This document shows, in pieces, positions 52,521 through 63,931 of a DNA stretch of 64,000 nt (position 1 is its first letter; the number at the start of each line of letters is the position of its first letter). The stretch is from Gnetum montanum (lineage: Eukaryota > Streptophyta > Gnetopsida > Gnetales > Gnetaceae). The notes beneath the pieces are model-generated. The model was not told where the DNA came from. It saw only the letters and a program-made list of their open reading frames with translations, and made no database searches. The stretch lies in NCBI GenBank assembly GCA_015680685.1, contig MNCI01013688.1, forward strand, positions 110,013-174,012. Direction: 5' to 3'. The position numbers and the translations under genes are program-made.

Positions 52521-55500
52521 ATAATTGTTGATACATTTTTGATAGTTTTTTGAAGCAAGAATATGAAATCATTAATTATGACAAGTTTCGTTTAAAATAT
52601 ATTAATAAAAGACTACACACTTGAGGATTATGATTAACATTGCCTATTTAAGTTTTAGAAAAATAATTTATTTAGTGCTACTCTTCTAATATGACTATTA
52701 TTTATTCATGTGAAATTTTAATTGGGAGAATGAGATGGATTACTTTTCAATTCTCAGTATCTTTGAGCTTTCGAGTTTTAATAGATACACAAGTGATTAA
52801 CATTCTATCTGCTTGAGATTAAATCCATCATGAGCCTATTACAAGGCCAATATGTTTGAGTTCTAGTGAAAATAATTAAATAGAAATGTGTAATCCATGG
52901 CTAGGATATCAAGGACCTGACAATCTAAAGTTTGAGAAATGCATTATAGTGATACCATGAGAAATCCTCTAAGATGAATTTTTGTATTGCTACTCTAGAA
53001 AATGAAAAAAAATAATTGAACAAGGGAATAACTAGGGTCAGCTATTGTTTATGGAATAGTATTTTAAGTTATTAAAGCAGCAACAAAAATAAAAAGTATC
53101 TTTGAATAGCAATGATTACAAGTATTATTAATGAGTATGAAAGGTGGATTACATGAAGAATTCAAAAAGTTCCTAAGAGTTATTGCAAGGAAGTCACTAA
53201 CCCTAATTTTATATGCTAAAAGTGAAAATTTTTTAAAGCAAATTGAATCATTATTTGAAGTATCTATTACAGGTTGTGAGAGGAAAATGTAGTATATAGA
53301 GTTTGTATGTTTATTCTGAGAAAAAAAATATATCCACAAAGGCATTGTGAAATAGCTTTAAAAAAGAGAGAAACATGAACACCCAAGCACAAACACCATG
53401 AGCATAACAAAGAATAAATAGAAATTTATGGAATGATAAGTGTTGTTAGTCAGGAATATTAGATGGCAGTGTCTCAGTATGAGGATATGGCTTGAGAACT
53501 TTTAATCATTTTAAACAAGCCTATGGAGGTTAAATAATCTCTACATGCGAAGTAACCGATGATGTATGCAAATAAAAACTTTGCCTTTGAAAACTACTTG
53601 ATTTATAAATAAAATAATCTTCACAATGAAATAGAGGAAACAAACAAAGGATTTTACTCAAAAGATAAAGGTAGAAACACAGAAAACTAGTGGGAAATAA
53701 AACAAAACTAAATAAATTAATCATTTTAACAGAAATGTTGGATTCTTCAAACCCAAGTTCCCCTGGACATTCTTAAACTCCTAAGGAAAAATGACACCAA
53801 TTCCTTCTGGTAGCTTCATTATTACTTCTTGATGAATGATAGTCATTTATCCTAATAGCATGGGAATTATCCACATATGCCCGAAATTAACAAGGCCAAT
53901 GACATAGCAACAATGGCTGCAACAAGAGCAAGCAACGTTGATGGCACTTAGAACTTTTGCCAATAGCTGCACTTTCAAATACTAACTGTTATGGCATTTG
54001 TAGTTTCATTCAAGCCCCATTGGAGTGAATTCCTTCAAAATGTGTGGTCTTCCCATGGCTATGTCAAGCCAAAGCCAATGCCAATGCTCATCATCTCAAT
54101 AATAGCAATGACAAGCAAGGTAGTGGTGGTGACACAACATTAAACAATGGCACTTAATGACAACAACAGAACACAACAACATAGAATAGGCATGCAGGGT
54201 ATCAATGATGATACTGAATTGCAGGCAACACAGGAGGCACAAGCAATGCAAGCGACCAAGGAAAAAAATCAAGGAGGTTACTGGAAAAGAAAATGTAATG
54301 CGGCAGAACAAACCCTCATTCTCACCACACAGCATCCACAAAACCTCCTCCCTACCCTAATGTAATGGGCTTGTGGTGATTGTAAAAATTAAATTTAATT
54401 AATCTATGTTATGCCTAAAGTTAAAGTAGATATATATATACACACACACACAAATTAGGATAGGCATAAACCTATAATTTAAGTTTAAAAGATAATCCAT
54501 ATCTAATTTTTTTTAAAATACAAGAAAGATTCTAATTTCAAAAAGAAAGGAAGTTTATTAAATAATTATTCAAAAGGAAACTTGCCAATTGTGGCATAAA
54601 TTTCTCTAATTTTTTGTAACTCCCTATAGTTATCTTCATAATGTTTGTTACCAAGGAAACACTTGGCAACCATGGCTTAAATTTTTAATAGCTTCCTATG
54701 GAAGTTATAACTTCTAAGTTAGATATAAATTGATATTCCTAGATATTTGTAATACCCTTAACTTCTCATAAATATTGTAACTACCTTAGGATCACTATAA
54801 AAGGGCCTTAAAAGATAGAATTAAGGGGAGAAGGATTTTGGAGAAAGATTTTGGAGAAAGACAATTGAAGATTATCTCTAAGATGGCTTACTAAAGACAT
54901 TAATTCAGCTACTTTGTTTTAATCTTGTGAGTTCATTCTTTCTCATTTTGTTTTAGTTACTTAGTTAATGGTTTAGATAGTATTGTGCTTGGAATTTAAT
55001 TTTTGGATTTGTCCTAGGTTGCTTTTATAGCTCTATTTTTGTGCAATATTAGACTTCTATTAAGAATTGCCATAGAAGAGCTTATGTTGTTGAGAAGCCT
55101 CAAGAGTGATTTAATAGTAAAGACTTAACATAATTGCCTATTTTGAGCATAGAGAATCTAGGAAAATCTTTGATACTTTGAGACAACTAAAATAGCTTCA
55201 TTGTTTTAAAATGTATCACATTCGTATTTTAATCCTAAAATTGTCAATTTTTTTGAAATATTTATTGAATGCAATCTTTGACAACTATTAACTAGCCAAC
55301 TCGTAATTTGTCATTTATGCAACAATTTTGGTAGTATAATAAAATTGTCTTTATGAAATTACTTGTTGAGCTTAGAGGGTTTGAAAAATTCGTAGTTAGA
55401 TTAAATTAGAATAGCTTTATTATGAAGTGTTTTCTCGTGCTAATTTATCTTACTTAAATAGTTGAGATTTCATGCCAATCTAGTTTTCTTTTCTTTCTCT

Positions 55501-55990
55501 TTCTAAAATCCATTGAATCTCGCTCTATTTCTAATTTTCTTGTGGAACTTATTCTCTAGGAGAAATTAGGAGTAGATTGGTAGAATTATGCTCAAATTTT
55601 TTTGTAAAATTTTATTTGTTATAAGTAACATTCTATAATACTATATAGACTAAGTGACTCGACAAAATAGGAATCTCTAACAACTCACAATATCTAACAA
55701 AGATAGTTGAATTTCTTTTATGATAGCTAATTACAATTTCATACATAACTCAACCATTTTAACATTCACAACAGCAAACACATACTCACATTTACTTCAT
55801 TCCATAACCACTAAGTCTCTTTGGAGGTATCTGGGACTTGGTGTTGCTAGAGACCAGCAAGCACCTAAAGCCTGTTTGAAGAACACCTACATTTCCCATG
55901 ACCCTAGTTTTAAGAGACCCAAGGCAAAATTGTTGGTAGTCCCAAATGATCACCAACAATGATATAGAAAAATATTCATCTTATTTGGAC
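52521..55990. mobile_element. Unclassified insertion in D carrying a family-B LTR
   Basis: D sequence stops near 52520 and resumes near 55990 (GTGTTTTATT), so this block of about 3.5 kb is extra. Bases 52521-53700 are AT-rich without domains. Bases 53750-54360 are GC-richer with CAA/GCA-rich text and no recognised product. The LTR-like piece starts about 54361. No protease, RT or integrase is visible, and I could not define target duplications, so boundaries are approximate. Confidence 0.45.
54361..55680 (+). repeat. Family-B LTR-like segment, plus strand
   Basis: TGTAATGGGC at 54361 is a possible LTR start. The TATA box CTATAAAAGG is at 54798-54807, followed by GGGGAGAAGG, CTTGTGAGTT and GGTTTAGATAGTAT, as in the minus-strand copy at 1-280. 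A TA/CA microsatellite lies at 54431-54455. The 3' end is uncertain. Confidence 0.45.
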
Positions 55991-56249
55991 TACATCTTGA
56001 TTTATTTGGTGTGTTTTATTGACAATTGACAAAAATATGTACAAGTGAAATGATGACAAAGTACAAAATATTATAAACGATATCAAGAATCAAGAAGATA
56101 AAAAGAATGATAAAATATCAAAGACTTAGAAAATATCAAAAAATTATGAAATTATTAAGAAATTGAAAGATATAAAAGAATAGGAAAATTTATCATGAAG
56201 GTGAAAAAAGTAATAAGAAAGTAAAAAATCCAAAATGTACCTATGTGTC
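55991..56249 (-). other. Low-complexity linker of D
   Basis: Repeated AAAAGA/GATAAAA text corresponds in place to the low-complexity block of A2 (47605-47715). It joins the X spacer to the end of pol. Confidence 0.5.
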
Positions 56250-57650
56250 ATGACGAACGTCCCCAAAACTATGATTAGGATTGGTCAACTAGAAAAGTGA
56301 ACAAGTAGAGGACATTTGAATAGGCTAGGTAGAATCCTTGGTAGAGTTGGGATATTCGTAGTAAGGTTTGACCTATTGGATGTTTACCAAGAAAATATTG
56401 TGTGGGCTAGATGTATGATAAATGTGCATGGCACCAAATGGGTAAGTCACTTGGACTATGTATGGTCCCTCCCAAAGTGTTAGAAATTTAGCCTTTTGCT
56501 AGACATGATTGGGATTGTAATAGATGACCTTATCTTTTGCCTATATCAACACTTGTTGTATTCATGCATCGTGCCTATGCTTGGAGTAGTTCTTGTGAAT
56601 CTCATTACTCAGAAGTGCTACTAGCCTATTTTCTTCTAACAAATTAAGATTCATTAGGTGCTCTTTCTAGGATAAGCTCAAGTTCAATTCAAGTTTCCTA
56701 ACAATACCTAAAGTTTAAAGCTCTTTCTATATTGATAGCATGGGAAATTTACTAAAAACTAGCTCATAGGGTGAATATCCAATCGATAGTTTCCATGTCA
56801 TTCTATAAGTAAATAGAGCATCATTTTTCTTGGTGCTTTAATCCTTTCTAAATCTACTAACTATCCTAGTTAATATTCTAGTAATTTCATGATTAGTTAC
56901 TTCTGCTTGACCATTGGCTTGGAGATGGTATAGCATGGTCAACTTATGGTTCACCCCAAGCTATTGCATGAGCTTCTTAAAAGTAGCATTGGTAAAATGA
57001 GTTCCATTATATGAAATAAGCATTCTCAATAAGCTAAATCGATTCACCACATGTTGTTGAAAGAACTTGGTAGTAATTTTGACTGTACAATCTATAACTA
57101 CTACTACCTTTGTTCATTTTGTACAAATAATCTATGATCACTATTATGTAGGCCTGTCCATTCAACATTAGTATGATGAATCCCACAAAGACAATTTTCC
57201 ATATGTCAAATGGTTCTAATGGCTATATCTATTGTTGTGACCCTTCATTCCTAGTTATTATTCCTCCACTTTTTTGGCACATTTCTCAAGATTTTGTGAA
57301 GTTATGAGTGTCTCAAAAAAAGGTAGTTTAAAAGTAGCCTACCATCATTAGTTTCAATGTTGTCCTACATCCTACATGATGGCCACCACATGGGACCTCA
57401 TGTGCATCTTGTAGAATTCATTGTTGATTACATTTTGTTATGCACCATCTGACTAATCCATTGGCATAAATATTGTAGATCTTTCCATTTATTTTCACAT
57501 ATCTCTTAACCTTATGAAGGAATTGTTCTTTCTGTTTCTTCGTCCACTCAACATTTAGCTCTTGTGTGATTAAATAAGTCATATAATCAGTTGTCCATGA
57601 CTTCTGCATTGAGTCCACAACTATTATTATCTTAGTAAACAAATTTTTAT
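56250..57650 (-). pseudogene. Integrase of D
   Basis: The N-terminal zinc-binding region (frame 57642-57418) has LNVEWTKKQKEQFLHKVKR and NGLVRWCI. In the core the first Asp is in IIDY; the second is changed to Tyr (SYNGTHFTNATFKK); the Glu is kept in NGQAEVTNHEI. SIGYSPYELVFSKFPML lies near 56800. The C-terminal part has KDKVIYYNP and LWEGPYIVQVTYPFGAMHI, the usual GPY/F module. Frames are broken by stops. It is followed by the low-complexity linker, not by an LTR, so ORF2 lies downstream of pol. Confidence 0.75.
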
Positions 57651-57654
57651 TAAG

Positions 57655-58170
57655 GAATTAATCTAATAATGGGTCTTCTTAATCTTGTAAGTTCCACCTT
57701 AATCTTGACAAGTGATCAGCTACTACATTCTCCATGCCCTTCTTGTCAATCATAGTTACGTCAAACTCTTGTAGAATAATGAGCCATATAATCACCCTAG
57801 GATTGACTACTAGCTTGTTCATAAGGAATCAAATTACACTATGATCAATGTTGATGTAATTTGAATACCCAAGTACATAGTGTTGGAATTTCTCTAGCAC
57901 ATACACAATGGCCATAAGCCCTTTTTCTATTGTGGTGTAATTAAGTTGTGCCCTAGTGATGCTTCTGCTAGCGCAATAGATATAGTATGGCCTCCTCTAG
58001 TCATCTAACTATGTCAGTACTATGCCCAGTGCATAGTTTGAAGCATCTATCATGATATGAAAAGGCTTGATCCAATCCAAAGCTCAAAGGATTGGTGTCT
58101 CAACCAACTTCTATTTCAAGGTTTCAAATGCCTTTTCACAAGATTCAATCCACTAAAATGGTGCATTCTT
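57655..58170 (-). pseudogene. RNase H of D
   Basis: Minus-strand text includes KPFHIMIDASNYALGIVL, NYTTIEKGLMAIVYVLEKF, HYVLGY, IDHSVI and ENVVADHLSRL. The catalytic Asp (IDAS), Glu (IEK) and Asp (IDH) are all kept. In-frame stops are present between the blocks. It links RT to integrase as in other Ty3 elements. Confidence 0.75.
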
Positions 58171-59020
58171 CTTGGTTAGCTTGACCAATAGTTTGGCAAA
58201 TTTTGAAAATTCTCTATAAAAATTTTGTAGTACCCTATGGGGCCTAAAAATGATCAAACATCTTTAAAATTTTGTGGTCTTTGAATGATATTTTGTATGA
58301 CTCTAATTTTTTCAGGATTCACCTTTATTCCTCTCTATGAGATTTTGTGTACTATTACAATCCCATACTAGATCATAAGATAGCTCTTCTGCTAATTGAG
58401 CTTTAGATTCATCTCTACATATCTTTTTAGTACCTACTCTAAATAATCCAGTGCCTATTTGAAATCTAGCCCATGTGTTAAAAAATCATTCATAAATATT
58501 TAAATGCCATTGCCTATCTATTTTCAAAAGATAATGAGTATGTGTGTTTGAAAGGTAGCTAGGGCATTGCAAAGACCAAAAGGATTTTTCATGTAAGCAA
58601 ATATTCCCCACAAACTAGTAAACATTGTCTTTTGTTGATCCTTAGGCACAATGTGGATCTAGTTATATCCACTGTACCCATCTAGAAAACTATAGTACTC
58701 ATGTCTTGCAATAGTATCTAGGACATTGTCAACAAATGGCAAGGAAAAATGATTCTTGAATATAGAAGAGTTCAACAATTAGAGGTCAATGCACACTCTC
58801 CACTTGCCTCCCTTCTTTGGAACAATTACCAAAGGACTAATCCATTTACTATCTACAATGGAATAAATGAATCTTTCCTTTAGTAATTTCTCCAATCCTT
58901 CCTTGACTACTACTTTGATATTTGGCTTTAGGGTCCTCTATGGTTAACATCATGGTTTCACTGCTGGATTGATGTATATTCAAAGTTGATAGATTCTTGG
59001 ATCAATGCCAATGATCTCAT
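58171..59020 (-). pseudogene. Reverse transcriptase of D
   Basis: Recognised blocks are IIGIDPRIYQ, RFIYSIVDSKWISPLVIVPK and GGKWRVCIDL (58990-58790), then YYSFLDGYSGYN (58690-58660) and FGLCNALATFQ (58580-58545). The first catalytic Asp (FLDGYSGY) is present, but the VFMDDF motif has decayed to a stop plus MIF. The Athila/Tat style is the same as in element E. Confidence 0.75.
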
Positions 59021-59439
59021 CATAGGACTAGGAAAATGTTGTTAGCCACTCATTGACTACTTCTAATAAGTTCTTCTTTTGTTTCTTCTCTAGGCTAGCA
59101 TTAATTATAATCAACTTTTGATTATTTAAGAAAGCAGATTCCAATGTTGCCGGTAGGACCTTCAAATCAATGGTTCTGGTTCAACTTTGTCTGTGATCTC
59201 TAGAAATCCCCATTTTATCTTTTCTTCTTAGCCTACATGTGGAAAGGGATGTCTTCTTCTTAATTGCTCCAGCTTGTCAGTTTCTTCTACGTAGGAACTT
59301 ATAATTTGGTTTATCAATTCCATGTATATGTTTGATTCAATTTTACTTTTTGTAATCAACCACTAGGTGCCTTCTTATTGATTGGCTACTTCATACATGC
59401 ATTTTTACACACACATCTCTTCAACACACCTTTTGCATG

Positions 59440-59990
59440 CTATATTATTTTCCTATTTGATTGTCCATATTCTTTACATGCAATTACACCCATTATCATT
59501 GTATGCGATACATGGAACTTTGCATCTTTGAATAATTCCAACTTCATCTTCCTTGGAGATTTCCAAGGAAAAGTCTCTAACACCAAACTTAGCATCTAGA
59601 ATGCTAAGCCAATATCTTCCCATTATGATAGGGAAATCACCATTGTTTTTACCTACATGGATGACCAGAAAATCAATAGGGTAGGACTAGCCACTAATGG
59701 TAGTGATCACATCATCCACTTGTCCTAGTGGAACTATGATTGATTGATTTGCAAGCTCTAGCCAAATGTTGCTTTTCTTTAATGGTGGAAAATTCTAGGC
59801 TTGATACATATCTTATGATATCAATTTTACCCCTGATCCAAAATCAAGTAGAGCCTTGCATGGTTTATGAACTAGTACTTGAAGGTATACCAAGGGATTT
59901 CTGAGGTCTATTCATTTGGGTAATAGTCTAAGTTAGCATGACAGTTAGCATCTTGGCATTAGACAATGATGGAACTTTATTGTTCCTCAA
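59440..59990 (-). pseudogene. Aspartic protease of D
   Basis: Minus-strand text has CKALLDFGSGVKLIS (about 59860-59815), with the catalytic Asp kept, then ANQSIIVPLGQVDDV and GDFPIIMGRYWLSILDAKFG (about 59650-59590). It aligns with the E protease at 3490-4014. The 59021-59440 interval between it and RT is an eroded linker with no motif I can name. Confidence 0.65.
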
Positions 59991-60229
59991 AGGATTGGAT
60001 GTGGATGGAGTAAAAGTAGATGTGATCCCTATCCTTCAAATCTTTTCTAGACTCATTCAAAAGAACAGTCATTTTCTAGATTGTGGTTCATGCATGATTA
60101 CCTCCTCTTGCATGTTGACTACCCTAATTATGCTCTCTTTTTTTTTTGAGGATATGATGGTAATTCTAATGCATGGTAGATGATGGTATAGGTGGTAAAG
60201 GATTAGGAGGTTGACTCAACAAACCAGCT

Positions 60230-62481
60230 ACTTATGGATGCACGTAGGGATTGGAATCCATCCTTGGAGGTGTTGGTCTATGGTATTCTAGTGGATAGTA
60301 TTGAGGAGTCTGAACTATTGCATTTCCTAGAAACATTGAACACTAAACATAGTATCCATAAGGATTTGGTTGCCAATATGGACACTATTATATGGGTGGT
60401 AGCATTACCCACAATTATGATTTCTACCACTATTGATGGTACTACTCCTATGGCTGTGAGTAAGCTCCACTGGGATAGTAGGCTAGTTGGATGGTCTGCC
60501 AGTAGTTACCTTGAGGGTAAGGTATCCATTTAGGCATTTTCTTCTTGATGAATCTTCAATTTAGTGCATATGTTCCTATTTCTTGCAAATTTTCCATGAG
60601 AAGGAAACACCCCTTAGGATGTTCATACTAGCACCCAATACATCCTTCCTCCTCATCTGAGCTTGTATCCAAACATTTTGCCACTAAAGCCACTTTTCCT
60701 TTTTATCCAAAGTCTCTTTTCTTCTTTTTCTCCTTGCCTTTGGTGAAGGCTTGTTTAGTTCTTTCTTCCACAATTTTCAAAGTTGTGAAGAATTTTTTAT
60801 CCACTGAATCCCACATATTTTCTACCTTGGTTGCTATATCAATAACAAATTTTTAAATAGGTAGTATCTTTTTCTATATTACCTCTTCCAAGGTTTCTTC
60901 CTCTTACTGATCACACACTCGTACATCTTTCTTTCTAATAAATGAATCTCTATTATACTCTTTGGCTAATTCTCTCTTCTTCAATTCACCTTCTTCATTT
61001 ACCATTTGGTTAATGAGTCTCTGAATTTGATGGGTGGTCATTCTAGATAATCTTCCTTGGACATAAATCCCAAGGGTTTCCCTAGTTTTATTCCTTATTC
61101 CATTGACAATGTGCCTAAGCTTCTCCCTTTGTGAAATCTGTGAACTAGGCACTTATGTAGAAGGAAATAGTATCTACCCATGATCACATCAATGGATTCA
61201 TGGATCCCTTGCTTCCAACCTAGGATCTGTTTCCTAAGATTCGACACTCTAGAGTAAGTTTGATATTTATCATTGAAAAGTTTAGACATAATACCCCATC
61301 TTTTAATTAGTTTAGGTTCAAATGATCTATTCCAGCTTTCTGCATCTTTGATGAGTATCCTTGGGAACAACTTTAGTTTTTATCAATCACTCTCTATGTT
61401 TTGTAAGGTACAAGCATCATGCAATGCTTAAAGGTCATGTTGTGGATCTGCATTGTATCCAACCTAAAATATGGGCATGTTGTTCATGTCTAGCCACTTA
61501 ATATAGCTATCCCTTATGTACCTTGGTGAAATGTAAATAGCTTCCCTTATGTTTATCATGCTATGAGTAAGTAACAGGGGTTCATCATGATCATAGGATT
61601 TCTATGCTCTATTGTAGTGGTGCCCACTTAGGTACTCATACCTCTTTCTCTCTTTGCACATCTATCCCTATTTCTTCATGATTCACATTCTTCATCTTTC
61701 TCATTAGAATGTCTTGGATGATAATCATGCTAATCATGAGTCCAACAACTTTCCTACCATGATCTTTGTACATTTGTTTCCTTAGATCAAAGTCCACCAA
61801 TGATTGTGAGGATGAAGATGAAGTAGTGGAAGAATGATGTCAACTAGTTCTCCTTCTATGACTCCAGTATTCTTATCTTTGTGACCTAGTAGAAGCTCTT
61901 GGCCTTCAGTCCTGTTTGTACTTAGAGTCTATTTCTTCTCTTCTTGGTGTCTCTGCTAAGGCTAAATGTAACTGCACTTTGACAAGTTCTTCTAGATGAA
62001 TGATAGATGTTTGGAAATGGACTTCATGATTTTAGTGGAGCTTTTTCACTACAAATGTATTATCATCTAGTTCTTCAAAGACAATAGAAGAGTTAACCTA
62101 CTTTCCCATGTTGTGCACATGTTTGGTTTCAATAGTAGCATCTCTCCGCAATTGTGCCTTTGTGGGTTGGTAGGGTTGCATCATGTGTTTGTTCACATGG
62201 TACCCTTCTTGCGCATGGCTCAAATTCATTCCTCTTAAATTTATTTAAAGCATGGTGGTTGCCAAATGCTTTGAAGGTAGAACGATGCTATCCTATAGGT
62301 CTCTCCATCTCAACTACCCATCTTGGTGAAAGATGAATGTTAAATCAGGATAGTAAGGATCATTATGAGTGTATGAGATTCTTGTCTACATAGGCATGCT
62401 CTAGTCTTCATAGCCATTTGTTTTATCATTGTCCCTTTGTATCTCTTTGGCAAGTGATAGTTTTTCCTTAGTTGAACCCAT
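60230..62481 (-). pseudogene. gag: gag of D
   Basis: The likely ATG is at 62481, 126 bp inside the primer site. The core lies in frames 61370-61095 (FEPKLIKRWGIMSKLFNDKY, TYSRVSNLRKQILGWKQG, VIMGRYYFLLHKC) and 61152-60904 (NKTRETLGIYVQGRLSRMTT, INQMVNEEGELKK). These match gag of A1, A2 and E block by block. The tail at 60500-60240 is rich in Tyr, Pro and Gly in the coding frame. Stops are frequent. The 62000-62480 part is less well conserved. Confidence 0.75.
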
Positions 62482-62607
62482 GTTATAAGTGTGACACTTA
62501 GTTAAGTGTGTGTGTTGTTTGAATTATTTAAAGATTATAAAAATTAACCTTTTAGTTCTTGATACAACAAACTTTCTAAAATTAATAAATTAGCACACAT
62601 TAACACA

Positions 62608-62625
62608 TCCCCGACAACAGGGCCA
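62608..62625 (-). promoter_or_regulatory. Primer-binding site of D (tRNA-Asp type)
   Basis: The minus strand TGGCCCTGTTGTCGGGGA matches TGGCGCCGTTGCCGGGGA at 15 of 18 positions, the best of the four sites in the window. One base separates it from the LTR. Confidence 0.8.
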
Positions 62626-62626
62626 A

Positions 62627-63300
62627 TGATAAGTGATGAAGTATCTCAACACTCTATCATACAAGTCACGAATACCAACACGTGATCAAATCATAATGCA
62701 TGGATGGGCAATGTTACAATGCTAGTAATTGTGATTAAGTTTGAAATAGTTGTCTTCCCACTTTGAGCCAATGAAGTGTAAGTGTATGAATTAGCTCTTA
62801 GTGAGGTGTATGATTAACTAATGTTGGTTGGCTCTTAGTACTTCTAAAAGTAAACATGGTTGAATAAATTTCTAAATCTAATTAACTAAGAAAACATAAA
62901 CCTATCTTAGCCTATTGCAATAGATATCTAATCCTAATTTATCATTCATGCCTTGGACTCATGTAGTCATCATTGGGATTACCAAGTGATATTATTGTTG
63001 AGTGAATCAAGTAATGCCATCACTAGATTACCAGATGACTACACTTAGTGCTCCAAACTAGTTGTATCCATACCGCTTACTAATGACATGTAAAATAAGT
63101 ACTTGAAATGTAAATGATTAATTAGAAAAAAGTAAAGATTATGCTAAGTAAATAATTATAAAACTAACGAAATGTTGCAATGATGTAAAGTAGTCTTGAT
63201 CTTTATTGCCATCATGAACTGTGTCCAAGTACACTTCACTTGAATAAAGCCATCAAACAACTACCAAACATCAAACTGCAGGCATTTACTTCTATCGCTA
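62627..63300 (-). repeat. Broken 5' LTR of D
   Basis: It aligns with 9899-10535 of the 3' LTR up to ACTTCTATCGCTA, then stops. The missing end is the U3 side with the TATA box and array, so this copy has no promoter. Confidence 0.75.
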
Positions 63301-63487
63301 CCATGATATCTCATTCCTGGATGTCATAAAAATACGATCACTTAATTTATTGCATTCACCATTTTCTTAGATAATATTCTAGAAATATTGTAAATATTTA
63401 ATAAATAAATTAACTTGGAAATAAATAATTGGTACTGAAGAATGAAACAAGGAAAAATTAAAAAAATTTATGAATAGAAGAGAGTAT
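63301..63487. other. Unassigned AT-rich sequence
   Basis: It lies between the broken D LTR and the next LTR and matches neither. No ORF or repeat is visible. Confidence 0.4.
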
Positions 63488-63811
63488 TGTAACACCCTCT
63501 AGGTTGTCTTCCTATGTCACTTAAGCCTTAGAGGCAATCTGGCACTGCCACCATGATTAGGCTATCCTGCCAAAGGAGTGATCAATCCCTTTCTATCCCA
63601 CTTCTCTCAGCTCCCATTACTTACCTCTCATGACTCCACAACTCCATGCCTAGCATGACCTCTAACCTCAACATTAAATGGCATAGGTCAAACCCATTCC
63701 CAAGGGACAAATGAATAATCGTAACTCCTCATAACAAGGTGCTCCTTCATTTGAAGGTTAATTACATTATTTACAATTCTTTCCATCCTTAACAAGGGAC
63801 GGGACATTACA
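63488..63811 (-). repeat. Short 3' LTR of a Ty3-type element leaving the window
   Basis: On the minus strand it starts TGTAATGTCCCGTCCC and ends CCTAGAGGGTGTTACA, 324 bp. The flanking polypurine tract and coding end put the body of the element to the right, beyond the window. Confidence 0.65.
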
Positions 63812-63827
63812 ATCTACCCCCCTTAAG
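63812..63827 (-). promoter_or_regulatory. Polypurine tract of the right-edge element
   Basis: The minus strand reads CTTAAGGGGGGTAGAT before the LTR. The stop codon TAA of the upstream frame lies inside its first bases. Confidence 0.65.
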
Positions 63828-63931
63828 CATCTAGCTCATCCTCGAGCACTTCCTCTATGTCCAACTGCTTAGCTACTACTTCATTGTTATGCTCCTTAGC
63901 TTCAGTTCCTTTATTTTTTTCATTATCATCT
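63825..63931 (-). CDS. C-terminal end of a retrotransposon polyprotein
   Basis: An acidic minus-strand frame of about 35 codons ends EEVLEDELDA-stop directly at the polypurine tract. Charge and position fit the tail of a Ty3/gypsy pol protein. Upstream, TTTTATTTGTATAG looks like a splice acceptor or a break; bases 63932-64000 show no coding text. No chromodomain is visible in the window. Confidence 0.4.

Larger units (their letters stand above)
9899..63300 (-). mobile_element. Element D: large autonomous-type Athila/Tat Ty3 element split by nested insertions
   Basis: D can be followed across the insertions because its parts align in order with A1 and A2 and because the insertions leave target duplications. 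Its own DNA is 9899-11243, 22681-23901, 31465-33912, 51899-52520 and about 55990-63300, roughly 13 kb. Minus-strand order is LTR, tRNA-Asp primer site, gag, protease, RT, RNase H, integrase, X spacer, internal promoter-like segment, ORF2, polypurine tract and LTR. The ORF2 pieces add up to about 2.76 kb, against 2.80 kb in A1 and A2, which supports the joins. All frames are broken. It is the oldest layer of the nest. Confidence 0.75.

Noticed and set aside
54431-54455. TA/CA microsatellite as a promoter element
   Set aside because: Ordinary short tandem repeat, 340 bp from the TATA box and absent from the related copy at 1-560.
60234-60533. 99-codon plus-strand ORF
   Set aside because: It is antisense to the Tyr/Pro-rich tail of D gag and has no conservation in the plus frame.
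56250-62481. D pol as an independent element inserted beside D
   Set aside because: No LTR or target duplication separates it from the X spacer, and its LTR and primer site pair with the 3' LTR at 9899-10729.
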